In this document: positions 1-6,572 of the stretch, in pieces
How the letters are laid out: the number at the start of each line of letters is the position of its first letter
Numbering within the stretch: the stretch's first letter is position 1
Source of the DNA: Myxococcota bacterium
GTDB taxonomy: Bacteria; Myxococcota_A; UBA9160; JAFDET01
Direction: 5' to 3'
Length of the DNA: 33,820 bases
NCBI GenBank assembly: GCA_028278065.1
Contig: JANQFA010000248.1
Coordinates: forward strand, 1-33,820
The notes under the pieces: model-generated
The model's database searches: none
Seen by the model: the letters and a program-made list of their open reading frames with translations, nothing else
What the model was told of the DNA's origin: nothing
Made by a program: the position numbers and the translations under genes

Positions 1-10
1 CCGAGCCGAC

Positions 11-1858
11 CTAGATCACGGCCTTCCAGGGCAGCAGGTTCCAGTGGACCGCGCCCACCAGGACCAGCGCCACCACGAGCACGAGCACGGCGTAGTGCAG
101 CCGCGCCAGGGGCGCGGGCTGTCGGAACCCTCGCACGAGCTCGATGGGGAGCAGCAGCGCCAGCGGCAGTGCGATCAGCGGAAGCCAGGTCCCCACCCGG
201 AGCACCAGCGGCAGCTCGATCATGATGTTCCAGATGTCCGGAGCGGCCGAGAGCGCCAGCAGCGAGGTCAGCAGCAGCCCCAGCAGCAGCGACACGGCCG
301 AGCCCAGCAGCCGGGCACGCAGTCGCAGGGGGCTCCCGTCCGCGCCCGCGAAGCTGCGCGCCGCGGCGCCCAGCAGCCAGCCCGCCAGGGTGCCCGCGAA
401 GAGGAGCAGCGCGGCGACGGCGATGAGCGTGTGCAGAAGCGGGCTGGCCCATGGGGAGATGCGGTCGAGGACGCCGTTCTCGATCACCAGGCGCGTCACA
501 CGACCGCGCTCGTCGCGCACGAAGGCCCCGGCGGGAAAGCCCCGGGTCGAGACCACGCGGTCGTCGTCGAGGAGCACCATGTGGGCGGGGTCGCGCCCTC
601 CCGCGGCCGGCCCCAGCACGAGGGTCCCCTCCTCGCTCACAGAGAGCTTCATCTCGAAGAGGATGTCCGAGAGCTTGAGGATGGTGGAGCGAACCCGTCG
701 ATTCGGCAGGTAGCTGCCCACGTAGTCGGCAGCGCGCTCGGCGACGTCCGGCGGCGGTTCGGGGACGACCGGCATCTCCACCGGCACCAGGATCTCCCCC
801 AAGCCCTCCATCAGGGCATTCATGAACTCCTGGTGATAGTCGAGGTTCGTCGATACGAACCAGGCGGTGTCCGCCTCCGGCACCACGAAGGCGTTGGTGC
901 CGAATCCCCGCCAGCTGCCGCCGTGCGCGAGAGCCCGCCGATCGCCGTGGAGCATCTCGGTGAAGCCCAGCGTCCAGCCGGAGAGGTCCGGGTGCATGCG
1001 CAGCTGGGTGCGATGCATCTCGCGATAGGCATCGACCCCCAGGATCGCCTCGCCCCGCTCGAGGTGGGCCTGGAGGAAGCGCGCCATGTCGCTTCCGGTG
1101 GTGAGCAGGTCGCCTGCGGGGCCGTCGCGCAGCCGATCCCAGCCCAGGTCGACGTGCCGCCCGCCCCGCCACGCGTAGCCGCGGGCGGTGCCCTCGGGTA
1201 CGGGAGTCGGGATCCCGAAGCGGCTGCGGCGCATGCCCAGCGGTTCGAAGATGTGGCGTTCGATGTAGCGCCCGAACTCGAGCCCGGATGCCAGCTCGAC
1301 CAGGTGGCCGGCGAGGGCGTAGCCGTGGTTCGAGTAGCTGATGGTCTCTCCGGGCGGGCGCACGCGCGGTGGCATGTCCGACGCCAGGTAGTCGCCCAGC
1401 GGCGTCGGATCCGCCTCGAGGTGCTCCGCCGTCTCGAGGAAGCGGTCGTCGAATCCCCCCGTGTGGGTGAGGAGGTGGCGCAGGGTGACCGGTGCGCCGA
1501 AGGCCTCCTCCAGCTGGAAGGCCTCCAGGTACTCGTTGACGTCTCGGTCCAGCTCGAGCTTCCCCTGCTGTACGAGCTGCATGACGGCCGTGGCGACGAA
1601 GAGCTTCGAGTTGGAGGCGACCCGGAAGCGGGTGGTCTCCGGATCCACCGGGGCTTCGCTCTCCAGGTCGGCCACGCCGTAGCCCCGGGAGAGCCAGACC
1701 TCCCCGTCCCGGATCACGACCACCACCGCGCCGGGGACGTGGTGGGTTCGCATCAGGCCCGAGACGAGGCCGTCGATCCGGTCGGCCTCGTCGGCCGCCG
1801 CGTGGAAGGCGAGAAGGAGCGGAAGGGTCAGAACGATGGCGAGGAAGGCGGGCCGCAT
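11..1858 (-). CDS. Beta-lactamase-family (class C/PBP4-type) serine hydrolase with C-terminal membrane segments
   Basis: Secreted or membrane-tethered serine hydrolase of the class C beta-lactamase/esterase/D-aminopeptidase superfamily. Visible motifs are a signal peptide at residues 1-22, the SxxK nucleophile motif (SNSK, Ser82/Lys85), the YxN motif (YSN, 175-177) and the third-strand HGG box (312-314). After about residue 470 the protein has several hydrophobic helices, so the catalytic domain is probably held at the inner membrane facing the periplasm. I chose the ATG at 1858 because GGGAG lies 8 bases upstream and it opens directly on the signal peptide; a GTG at 1873 would add five residues. 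It is the last gene of the leuA-peptidase-hydrolase run, 21 bases after the peptidase stop from this start. The substrate cannot be told; many family members are esterases or peptidases rather than antibiotic-degrading enzymes. Confidence 0.85.
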   Translation of the reverse strand: MRPAFLAIVLTLPLLLAFHAAADEADRIDGLVSGLMRTHHVPGAVVVVIRDGEVWLSRGYGVADLESEAPVDPETTRFRVASNSKLFVATAVMQLVQQGKLELDRDVNEYLEAFQLEEAFGAPVTLRHLLTHTGGFDDRFLETAEHLEADPTPLGDYLASDMPPRVRPPGETISYSNHGYALAGHLVELASGLEFGRYIERHIFEPLGMRRSRFGIPTPVPEGTARGYAWRGGRHVDLGWDRLRDGPAGDLLTTGSDMARFLQAHLERGEAILGVDAYREMHRTQLRMHPDLSGWTLGFTEMLHGDRRALAHGGSWRGFGTNAFVVPEADTAWFVSTNLDYHQEFMNALMEGLGEILVPVEMPVVPEPPPDVAERAADYVGSYLPNRRVRSTILKLSDILFEMKLSVSEEGTLVLGPAAGGRDPAHMVLLDDDRVVSTRGFPAGAFVRDERGRVTRLVIENGVLDRISPWASPLLHTLIAVAALLLFAGTLAGWLLGAAARSFAGADGSPLRLRARLLGSAVSLLLGLLLTSLLALSAAPDIWNIMIELPLVLRVGTWLPLIALPLALLLPIELVRGFRQPAPLARLHYAVLVLVVALVLVGAVHWNLLPWKAVI

Positions 1859-1879
1859 GCCCGATTCTCCCACGCCCGC

Positions 1880-2692
1880 TCAGCGCCCGGCCAACTCCTT
1901 TCGGAAGGCCTGGTCGTGCTCGGAGGGCGTGGCGCGGGTGATCTTGCGGAAGGCGCGCTCCACGTCTCCGGTGCGCGCGATCTCCCGGCACAGGCGGCGG
2001 ATGTCGCGCTCTCCGTGGTGGCGGGCGACGTGGTCCACGAGGCCGCGGCTGTAGAGGTAGGCCCAGCCCGCCGTGCGTGGACCGAACCCCGCCAGGTTGT
2101 GCCCCGACAGCGAGGCGAGCGAGGGAAGCGCTCCCTGCGAGGCCAGTCGCGCGAGCCCGTCCCACTCGACCGGCGTGAGGCGGGTACGACCCGTCGCGCG
2201 CGCCTCGAACCACTCCGCCAGGCCCTCGTTAAGCCAGGCCGGCAGCACCAGGGACGGCGCCTCGGCGTCCCAGGCCGCGTGCACCAGCTCGTGCAGGAGT
2301 GTCCGCTGGAGCGCGGTGGTGACGGCCACGTCCCCGCGCACCCGGATGATCCCCGCGTAGAATCCCGCCGCCGGGAACGGGAAGAGCCCGGCAAAGGTGG
2401 CGTCGAAGACAGCCGGGTCGTAGACGACCACGGTGAGTCGGCGCGTCGGGCGCAGGCCCAGCCAGTCGTCCAGCCCGTCCCAGCCCGACTCGAGGACGCG
2501 CAGGACCTCCCGCTCGAACGCGATCGAGCCGTGCACGCCCGTCGAGCGGTCGATGTCCACGTCCTGGTGCAGCTCGAAGTGGCTCGAGCTGCGGGTCTCG
2601 AAGCGGCCGTCCGCCCCGCGATCGCGCGCGAGGGCGTCGACCGGGCTCAGGACGACCGTGAGGAACAGCGCCGGAATCCAGCTCCCCCTCAC
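1880..2692 (-). CDS. Secreted HExxH zinc metallopeptidase (peptidase MA/gluzincin-like)
   Basis: Predicted 270-residue exported metallopeptidase. A hydrophobic N-terminus (about residues 5-20) looks like a signal peptide. The zinc site is HELVH (134-138), followed by LNEGLAEWFE (154-163), whose Glu156 is the expected third ligand of a gluzincin-type enzyme. It resembles the peptidase-MA-like family of bacterial periplasmic proteins. The GTG start overlaps the leuA stop as GTGA, which implies translational coupling to leuA, and the next hydrolase follows within 25 bases. The link to leucine biosynthesis is not obvious; it may simply be carried by the leuA transcript. The substrate is unknown. 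Confidence 0.8.
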   Translation of the reverse strand: MRGSWIPALFLTVVLSPVDALARDRGADGRFETRSSSHFELHQDVDIDRSTGVHGSIAFEREVLRVLESGWDGLDDWLGLRPTRRLTVVVYDPAVFDATFAGLFPFPAAGFYAGIIRVRGDVAVTTALQRTLLHELVHAAWDAEAPSLVLPAWLNEGLAEWFEARATGRTRLTPVEWDGLARLASQGALPSLASLSGHNLAGFGPRTAGWAYLYSRGLVDHVARHHGERDIRRLCREIARTGDVERAFRKITRATPSEHDQAFRKELAGR

Positions 2693-4344
2693 GCCTCCTC
2701 CATCCGGTCCACTGCGCTCACCAGCGCCCGCAGGGACGCCATCACGATGTCCTCGTGGATGCCGACCCCGCAACGCCGCCCGGAGTTCCCCTCCACCTCG
2801 ACGTACGCCGCGGCCCGCGCATCGGCGCCCCCGGCCAGGGCGTGCTCGCTGTAGTCCACCACGCGCAGGGCGATCCCCCGCAGCTCGGCCAGGGCCCACA
2901 CCAGCGCATCGATGGGCCCGGTCCCTTCCGCCCGCACGCGCACCTCGCGGCCGTTCTCCAGCAGGTCGAAGCGGAAGGCCGGGTCCTCCGCCCGCGGGTG
3001 CTCGTAGCCACGCACTGCGAGCGGCCCGCGCGGGGCCAGGTAGGTCTCCTCGAACACGCCCCACACGGCCCGGGAGGTGAGCTCGCCACCCTGCGCGTCC
3101 GCGCGCTTCTGGATCTCCTTCGCGAACTCGACCTGGACGGCGCGCGGGAGGCGCAGTCCGTGGTCCTGCTCGAGCACCCAGGCGACGCCGCCCTTGCCGG
3201 ACTGGCTGTTGATGCGGATCACGGCCTCGTAGGTGCGTCCCACGTCGGCCGGATCGATCGGCAGGTACGGGACCTCCCAGTGATCGCTCTGCGAGCTCTC
3301 CAGGGCGGCCATGCCCTTGCGGATGGCGTCCTGGTGAGAGCCGGAGAAGGCCGTGTAGACCAGCTCTCCGGCGTAGGGGTGGCGCGCGTGCACGGGCATG
3401 CGGGTGCAGTGCTCGGCCTCCTTCACCACCCGGTCCAGGTTCCAGAGCCCGAGCTCCGGATCGACGCCCTGGGTGTAGAGGTTCAGCGCGAGCGTCACGA
3501 TGTCGACGTTGCCGGTGCGCTCGCCGTTTCCGAACAGGGTTCCCTCCACCCGGTCCGCGCCCGCCATGATCGCGAGCTCCGCCGCGGCCACGGCGGTGCC
3601 GCGGTCGTTGTGCGGATGCACCGAGAGCACCACCGCGTCCCGGTCGCGCACGTGGCGCGAGAACCACTCGATCTGGTCGGCGTAGACGTTGGGCGTCGCC
3701 ATCTCGACGGTTCCCGGGAGGTTCAGCACCACGGGGCGCGCGCGCTCGGGCTCCCAGACGTCCATCACGGCCTCGCACACCTCCACCGCGTAGTCCAGCT
3801 CCGTGCCGCTGAAGCTCTCGGGCGAGTACTCGAAGGAGACCTCGCCGTCGTGGCGCTCCGCCTCCTCGCGCACCCACTCCGCGCCCCGCACGGCGATCTC
3901 GGTGATCCCGCGCCGGTCCAGACCGAAGACCACGCGGCGCTGCAGCTCGGAGGTCGAGTTGTAGAGGTGCACCATGGCGCGCGGCGCCCCGCGCACCGCC
4001 TCGAAGGTGCGCCGCACCAGGTCTTCGCGCGCCTGGGTGAGCACCTGGATCGTCACGTCCTCGGGGATGCGCTCCCCTTCGATGAGCGCGCGCAGGAAGG
4101 CCCACTCGGTCTCGGACGCGGCGGGGAACCCGACCTCGATCTCCTTGAAGCCGATCTCCACCAGCAGATCGAAGAGACGCGACTTGCGTTCCGGCCCCAT
4201 CGGGTCGACGAGGGCCTGGTTGCCGTCGCGCAGGTCGACGCTGCACCAGACCGGAGCCCGGTCGATCACGCGCTCCGGCCAGGTGCGGTCAGGCAACGAA
4301 ACCGGCGTGAAGGTCCGGTACTTGGTGGCGGGCATGCTGGCCAT
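2689..4344 (-). CDS. leuA: 2-isopropylmalate synthase, type 2 (LeuA2-like)
   Basis: Catalyses the first committed step of leucine synthesis: acetyl-CoA plus 2-oxoisovalerate gives 2-isopropylmalate in the cytoplasm. The HMGL-type TIM barrel shows the metal and catalytic motifs RDGNQ (39-43), HPHND (243-247) and GNGERTGN (272-279). The C-terminal ~130 residues (about 420-551) are the LeuA dimer/allosteric domain that binds leucine for feedback inhibition. The length of 551 and the N-terminal DRTWPERVI segment fit the actinobacterial-type branch rather than the E. coli form. The ATG at 4344 has the Shine-Dalgarno AAGGAG at 4351-4356. A leucine-rich leader peptide and competing hairpins lie directly upstream (4399-4528), so attenuation by leucyl-tRNA supply is likely. 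The gene overlaps the metallopeptidase downstream by four bases. Confidence 0.95.
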   Translation of the reverse strand: MASMPATKYRTFTPVSLPDRTWPERVIDRAPVWCSVDLRDGNQALVDPMGPERKSRLFDLLVEIGFKEIEVGFPAASETEWAFLRALIEGERIPEDVTIQVLTQAREDLVRRTFEAVRGAPRAMVHLYNSTSELQRRVVFGLDRRGITEIAVRGAEWVREEAERHDGEVSFEYSPESFSGTELDYAVEVCEAVMDVWEPERARPVVLNLPGTVEMATPNVYADQIEWFSRHVRDRDAVVLSVHPHNDRGTAVAAAELAIMAGADRVEGTLFGNGERTGNVDIVTLALNLYTQGVDPELGLWNLDRVVKEAEHCTRMPVHARHPYAGELVYTAFSGSHQDAIRKGMAALESSQSDHWEVPYLPIDPADVGRTYEAVIRINSQSGKGGVAWVLEQDHGLRLPRAVQVEFAKEIQKRADAQGGELTSRAVWGVFEETYLAPRGPLAVRGYEHPRAEDPAFRFDLLENGREVRVRAEGTGPIDALVWALAELRGIALRVVDYSEHALAGGADARAAAYVEVEGNSGRRCGVGIHEDIVMASLRALVSAVDRMEEA

Positions 4345-4347
4345 CGA

Positions 4348-4358
4348 CTGCTCCTTCG
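4348..4358 (-). promoter_or_regulatory. leuA Shine-Dalgarno region complementary to the leader Leu codons
   Basis: On the minus strand CGAAGGAGCAG contains the leuA ribosome-binding site and ends three bases before the ATG. It is the exact reverse complement (11 of 11) of CTGCTCCTTCG at 4479-4489, which is the second Leu-codon run of the leader peptide. Pairing of the two would hide the leuA ribosome-binding site. Part of the match is forced because any pyrimidine-rich CTCCTT resembles an anti-Shine-Dalgarno sequence. Confidence 0.5.
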
Positions 4359-4398
4359 GGCCCGGTCGGCGGGGAGGGAACGGCTGGCAGAATGCACG

Positions 4399-4432
4399 AA
4401 CCCCCTCCAGCCGGCTCGGGCGGGAGGGGGTT
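4399..4432 (-). terminator. Attenuator hairpin in the leuA leader
   Basis: The minus strand has perfect 10-base arms AACCCCCTCC and GGAGGGGGTT (4423-4432 and 4399-4408) around a 14-base loop. The downstream T-run is minimal (TTCG), so it is either a weak intrinsic terminator or a structural element working with Rho or with occlusion of the leuA start. Its left arm, extended to 4418-4430, is also complementary to 4465-4476, giving a competing antiterminator. Confidence 0.65.
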
Positions 4433-4476
4433 TCGAGAGGCGCTGGATTCAGGCGGCGCTCACTCCCCTCCCGCCC
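4418..4476 (-). promoter_or_regulatory. Antiterminator pairing in the leuA leader (segments 2 and 3)
   Basis: GGGCGGGAGGGG (4465-4476 on the minus strand) pairs over 12 of 12 bases with CCCCTCCCGCCC (4418-4429). This excludes the terminator hairpin 4399-4432. Segment 2 can instead pair with CTCCTGCCC (4493-4501, Leu codons 10-11 and Pro12) over nine bases with one G-U. The four mutually exclusive segments have the textbook 1:2, 2:3, 3:4 order of an amino-acid attenuator. Confidence 0.6.
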
Positions 4477-4528
4477 TGCGAAGGAGCAGGCCGGGCAGGA
4501 GAAGGTCGAGCCGCGGGTTCCGTGCCAT
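4460..4528 (-). CDS. leuL: Leucine-rich leader peptide of leuA
   Basis: A 22-codon reading frame (ATG to TGA) with seven leucines, six of them inside the ten-residue segment LDLLLPGLLL at residues 7-16 together with the first. Codons used are CTC, CTT and CTG. It lies 116 bases upstream of leuA on the same strand, and its Leu codons sit inside the first arm of a set of competing hairpins. This is what a leucine attenuator needs: a ribosome stalled for lack of charged leucyl-tRNA would free segment 2 to form the antiterminator. No good Shine-Dalgarno is seen. The putative promoter places the start of transcription only about 6-8 bases before the ATG, so it may be translated as a nearly leaderless message. 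It is too short for ordinary gene calling, and I infer function from position and structure. Confidence 0.7.
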   Translation of the reverse strand: MARNPRLDLLLPGLLLRRAGGE

Positions 4529-4540
4529 CAGGACATCGTG

Positions 4541-4567
4541 GTTATCGCACGCCGCGGGGCGGGTCAA
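4541..4567 (-). promoter_or_regulatory. Putative promoter of the leuA leader transcript
   Basis: On the minus strand TTGACC (4562-4567, 5 of 6 to the -35 consensus) and GATAAC (4541-4546, 4 of 6 to the -10 consensus, preceded by TGC as an extended -10) are separated by 15 bases, slightly short. Transcription would start near 4534-4536, just before the leader peptide ATG at 4528. The -35 lies 7 bases beyond the amidohydrolase stop codon. Confidence 0.45.
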
Positions 4568-4573
4568 GCGCGC

Positions 4574-5881
4574 CTACTCCGCGGGCGTCGAGAAGGCGCT
4601 CATGATCTGCTTGGTGACGTCGGCCGTGGTCACCGGCTTGCCCTCCTCGAACGTGGGCGGCAGCCCCCCGCGGACGCTCCTCGGCGCCACGTCCACGTCC
4701 GGCGACTGGGCGCGCAGCGCCCCGGCGGTGCACTTCTCGCGCGGGATGTGGTCGAAGGAGTCGAGCCGGAACTCCCGCATGGCGTTCTCGTGGGTCATCT
4801 TGTCGATCTCGTCGTCCGGAACGCCCTCGAGGTACGACATCAGTCGCTCGGGCGCCTCGGGCCAGGTGGTGTCCGAGTGCGGGTAGTCGCACTCCCACAT
4901 GATCGTGTCGATGCCGACGTCGTGGCGGTTCTTCACCCCGGCCGCGTCGTCGATGAAGCAGGTCAGGATGCGCTCCCGGAAGACCTCGGAGGGCCGCTTG
5001 CCGCCGAAGTCCTGGTGGGTCCACTGGTGGTGGTGCTCGAAGACGTAGTCCGCCCGCTCGAGGAAGTACGGAATCCAGCCGATCCCGCCCTCGGAGAGGG
5101 CCACCTTCACGGGGTACTTCTTCAGCGCCTCGGACCAGAGCAGGTCCGCCGCGCAGTTCACGATGCTGATCGGCGTGGTGGTGATCATCACGTCCACCGG
5201 GGCGTCGGGCGAGGTGAAGTGCATGCCCGCGCCGGAGCCGATGTGGATGCAGACCACGGTCCCCGTGTCGGCGCAGGCCTCCCAGAACGGGAACCAGTGC
5301 TCGCTGTGCAGGCTGGGGAAGCCGAGCGGCTGGGGATCCTGGGAGAAGGAGACCGCGTGGCAGCCCTTCCTGGAGACCCGCCGCACCTCCTCGGCCGCCA
5401 GCTCGGCGTCCCAGATGGCCGGCAGCGACAGCGGGATGAAGCGGCCGGGGTAGGCGCCGCACCACTCGTCGATGTGCCAGTCGTTGTAGGCCTGGAGCAT
5501 CACCCGGGCCAGCTCCTTGTCCTCCTGGCGGGCGAAGAGGTTCCCGGAGAAGCCCGGGTAGGACGGGAAGCACAGCGAGGCCAGTACGCCGTTGGCGTTC
5601 ATGTCCCGGACGCGCTCGTGGACGTCGTAGCAGCCCGGACGCATCTGCTCGTAGGCGGTGGGCTCCATCCCGTACTCCTCGGGGGGCCGCCCCACCACCG
5701 CGTTGAGCCCGATGTTGGGGAGCTGCGCGCCTTCGAAGACCCAGACGTCCGATCCGTCGGCCTTGCGCACCGTTCTCGGGGCGCGCGACTTCCACTCGGG
5801 CGCGAGCACGTTGTCGAACATGTCGGGCGGCTCGACGATGTGGTCGTCCACGCTGACGAGAATGAGGTCTTCGGCCTTCAT
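4574..5881 (-). CDS. Amidohydrolase-family protein (Amidohydro_2, ACMSD-like TIM barrel)
   Basis: Cytoplasmic metal-dependent hydrolase or decarboxylase of the amidohydrolase-2 family, 435 residues. The N-terminal strand carries VDDHIVEP (11-18), the usual metal-binding start of this subfamily. CIHIGSG (211-217) supplies a metal histidine, SEGGIGW (263-269) is a conserved barrel segment, and CDYPHSD (331-337) carries the late Asp/His motif. Such proteins are abundant in bacteria that degrade lipids, steroids or aromatics, and most have no assigned substrate. The start has GGGAGAAG upstream. Its promoter region has a perfect extended -10 (TGCTATGAT, 5911-5919) overlapped by a 19-base palindrome (5894-5912), and a related site lies before the P450 gene, which suggests shared repression. 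Confidence 0.85.
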   Translation of the reverse strand: MKAEDLILVSVDDHIVEPPDMFDNVLAPEWKSRAPRTVRKADGSDVWVFEGAQLPNIGLNAVVGRPPEEYGMEPTAYEQMRPGCYDVHERVRDMNANGVLASLCFPSYPGFSGNLFARQEDKELARVMLQAYNDWHIDEWCGAYPGRFIPLSLPAIWDAELAAEEVRRVSRKGCHAVSFSQDPQPLGFPSLHSEHWFPFWEACADTGTVVCIHIGSGAGMHFTSPDAPVDVMITTTPISIVNCAADLLWSEALKKYPVKVALSEGGIGWIPYFLERADYVFEHHHQWTHQDFGGKRPSEVFRERILTCFIDDAAGVKNRHDVGIDTIMWECDYPHSDTTWPEAPERLMSYLEGVPDDEIDKMTHENAMREFRLDSFDHIPREKCTAGALRAQSPDVDVAPRSVRGGLPPTFEEGKPVTTADVTKQIMSAFSTPAE

Positions 5882-5893
5882 CGCTTCTCCCGG

Positions 5894-5912
5894 ATCTGAC
5901 GGTGCGTCAGAT
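5894..5912. promoter_or_regulatory. Palindromic operator between amidohydrolase and DoxX genes
   Basis: ATCTGACGGTGCGTCAGAT is a perfect inverted repeat with 8-base arms and a 3-base centre. It overlaps the start region of the amidohydrolase promoter and lies 64 bases before the divergent DoxX gene. A near copy is at 7821-7838 upstream of the P450. The size and symmetry fit a dimeric TetR-type repressor, but no regulator gene adjoins it. Confidence 0.6.
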
Positions 5913-5919
5913 CATAGCA
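5911..5919 (-). promoter_or_regulatory. Extended -10 promoter element of the amidohydrolase gene
   Basis: Minus-strand TGCTATGAT matches the extended -10 form TGnTATAAT except for one base. No convincing -35 is seen 17 bases upstream. Transcription would start near 5904, inside the palindrome 5894-5912, so a bound repressor would block it. The resulting leader of about 22 bases carries GGGAGAAG before the ATG at 5881. Confidence 0.45.
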
Positions 5920-5975
5920 TGGGCCTGCATCGGAGGTCCCGGTGAGCGTATGCTGCCCCCGGGAGGAAGCCAAGC

Positions 5976-6353
5976 ATGAGTGGACGCAGCAAGGGGGAGT
6001 GGGTGCTGACGGGGGTCCTGGTCCTCGTCTTCGTGGCCGCCGGCGGCAACAAGCTGGCCGACACGGCCACGGCGATCCAGCAGTTCTCGGACCACTTCGG
6101 CCTGCCCGGCTGGCTGGCCGTGGTGATCGGCTTCTGCGAGGTCGCGGGCGCCATCGGCCTCTTGATCCCGCGCTTCTCGAAGCTGGCCGCGGCGGGGCTG
6201 GCGATCATCATGCTGGGCGCCGCCGGGTCCCACATCCGGGCGGAGGACCCGTTCTTCGCCCCGCTCATCCCGCTCGTGCTCCTCGGGATGCTGGGCGCGT
6301 TCGTGTGGCTGGAGCTCCGGCGAGGAAGAGCCGCAGCTGCTCCCGCCGCCTGA
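5976..6353 (+). CDS. DoxX-like small integral membrane protein
   Basis: A 125-residue inner-membrane protein with four predicted helices (about 8-27, 42-64, 68-85 and 93-112). The first helix ends in the AAGGNKLAD segment typical of DoxX/DoxX-2 family members (usually xxGxxKL). Families of this type are often small subunits of quinone-linked oxidoreductases or of unknown role. The ATG has GGGAGGAA 7 bases upstream. It is divergent from the amidohydrolase, with the palindrome 5894-5912 in the shared gap, and convergent with the ferredoxin. The specific function is unknown. Confidence 0.75.
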   Translation: MSGRSKGEWVLTGVLVLVFVAAGGNKLADTATAIQQFSDHFGLPGWLAVVIGFCEVAGAIGLLIPRFSKLAAAGLAIIMLGAAGSHIRAEDPFFAPLIPLVLLGMLGAFVWLELRRGRAAAAPAA

Positions 6354-6374
6354 TCCCCCAGGCGCGTGGGGCGT

Positions 6375-6572
6375 CTACCCGGCTGCGTCGAGCTGGATGG
6401 CGCGCTCCGGACAGTTGTCGGCCGCGCGGCGCGCGTCGTCGAGCTGCTCCGGCGCCGGCTCGGAGACGAGGAGCACGCAGTGTCCCTCCTCGTCCTCTCC
6501 GAAGATCTCGGGCGCCAGGTCGTAGCAGCGCCCGTGCCCCGTGCAGCGGGCCGCATCCACCCGCACCTTCAC
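6375..6572 (-). CDS. P450-associated 3Fe-4S-type ferredoxin
   Basis: A 65-residue ferredoxin. Its cluster motif is CTGHGRC (10-16) plus a distal NCP (53-55), the pattern of the small 3Fe-4S ferredoxins where the second cysteine of CxxCxxC is replaced (His13 here). Such proteins pass electrons to bacterial class I P450s. The GTG start overlaps the P450 stop as GTGA, so the two are translationally coupled and almost certainly partners. No ferredoxin reductase is in the window. An extra Cys lies in the middle region (GHCVLL). The 21-base gap to the convergent DoxX gene contains a weak CCCCA/TGGGG hairpin (6356-6371). Confidence 0.9.
   Translation of the reverse strand: MKVRVDAARCTGHGRCYDLAPEIFGEDEEGHCVLLVSEPAPEQLDDARRAADNCPERAIQLDAAG

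Noticed and set aside
11-1858. Antibiotic-resistance beta-lactamase
   Set aside because: The SxxK, YxN and HGG motifs are shared by esterases and peptidases of the superfamily, and the C-terminal membrane helices are not found in AmpC-type enzymes.
4345-4573. T-box or riboswitch as the leuA regulator
   Set aside because: No T-box sequence or known aptamer could be recognised, and the Leu-codon leader peptide explains the region better.
5942-6353. GTG frame after GGAGGT upstream of the DoxX-like gene
   Set aside because: The ribosome-binding site looks good, but the frame overlaps the DoxX gene in another phase and becomes low-complexity Arg/Gly. It might be a short leader, but nothing supports it. 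The same 11-base string GCATCGGAGGT recurs at 7889-7899 before the PEP-CTERM gene and is probably just a strong SD context.
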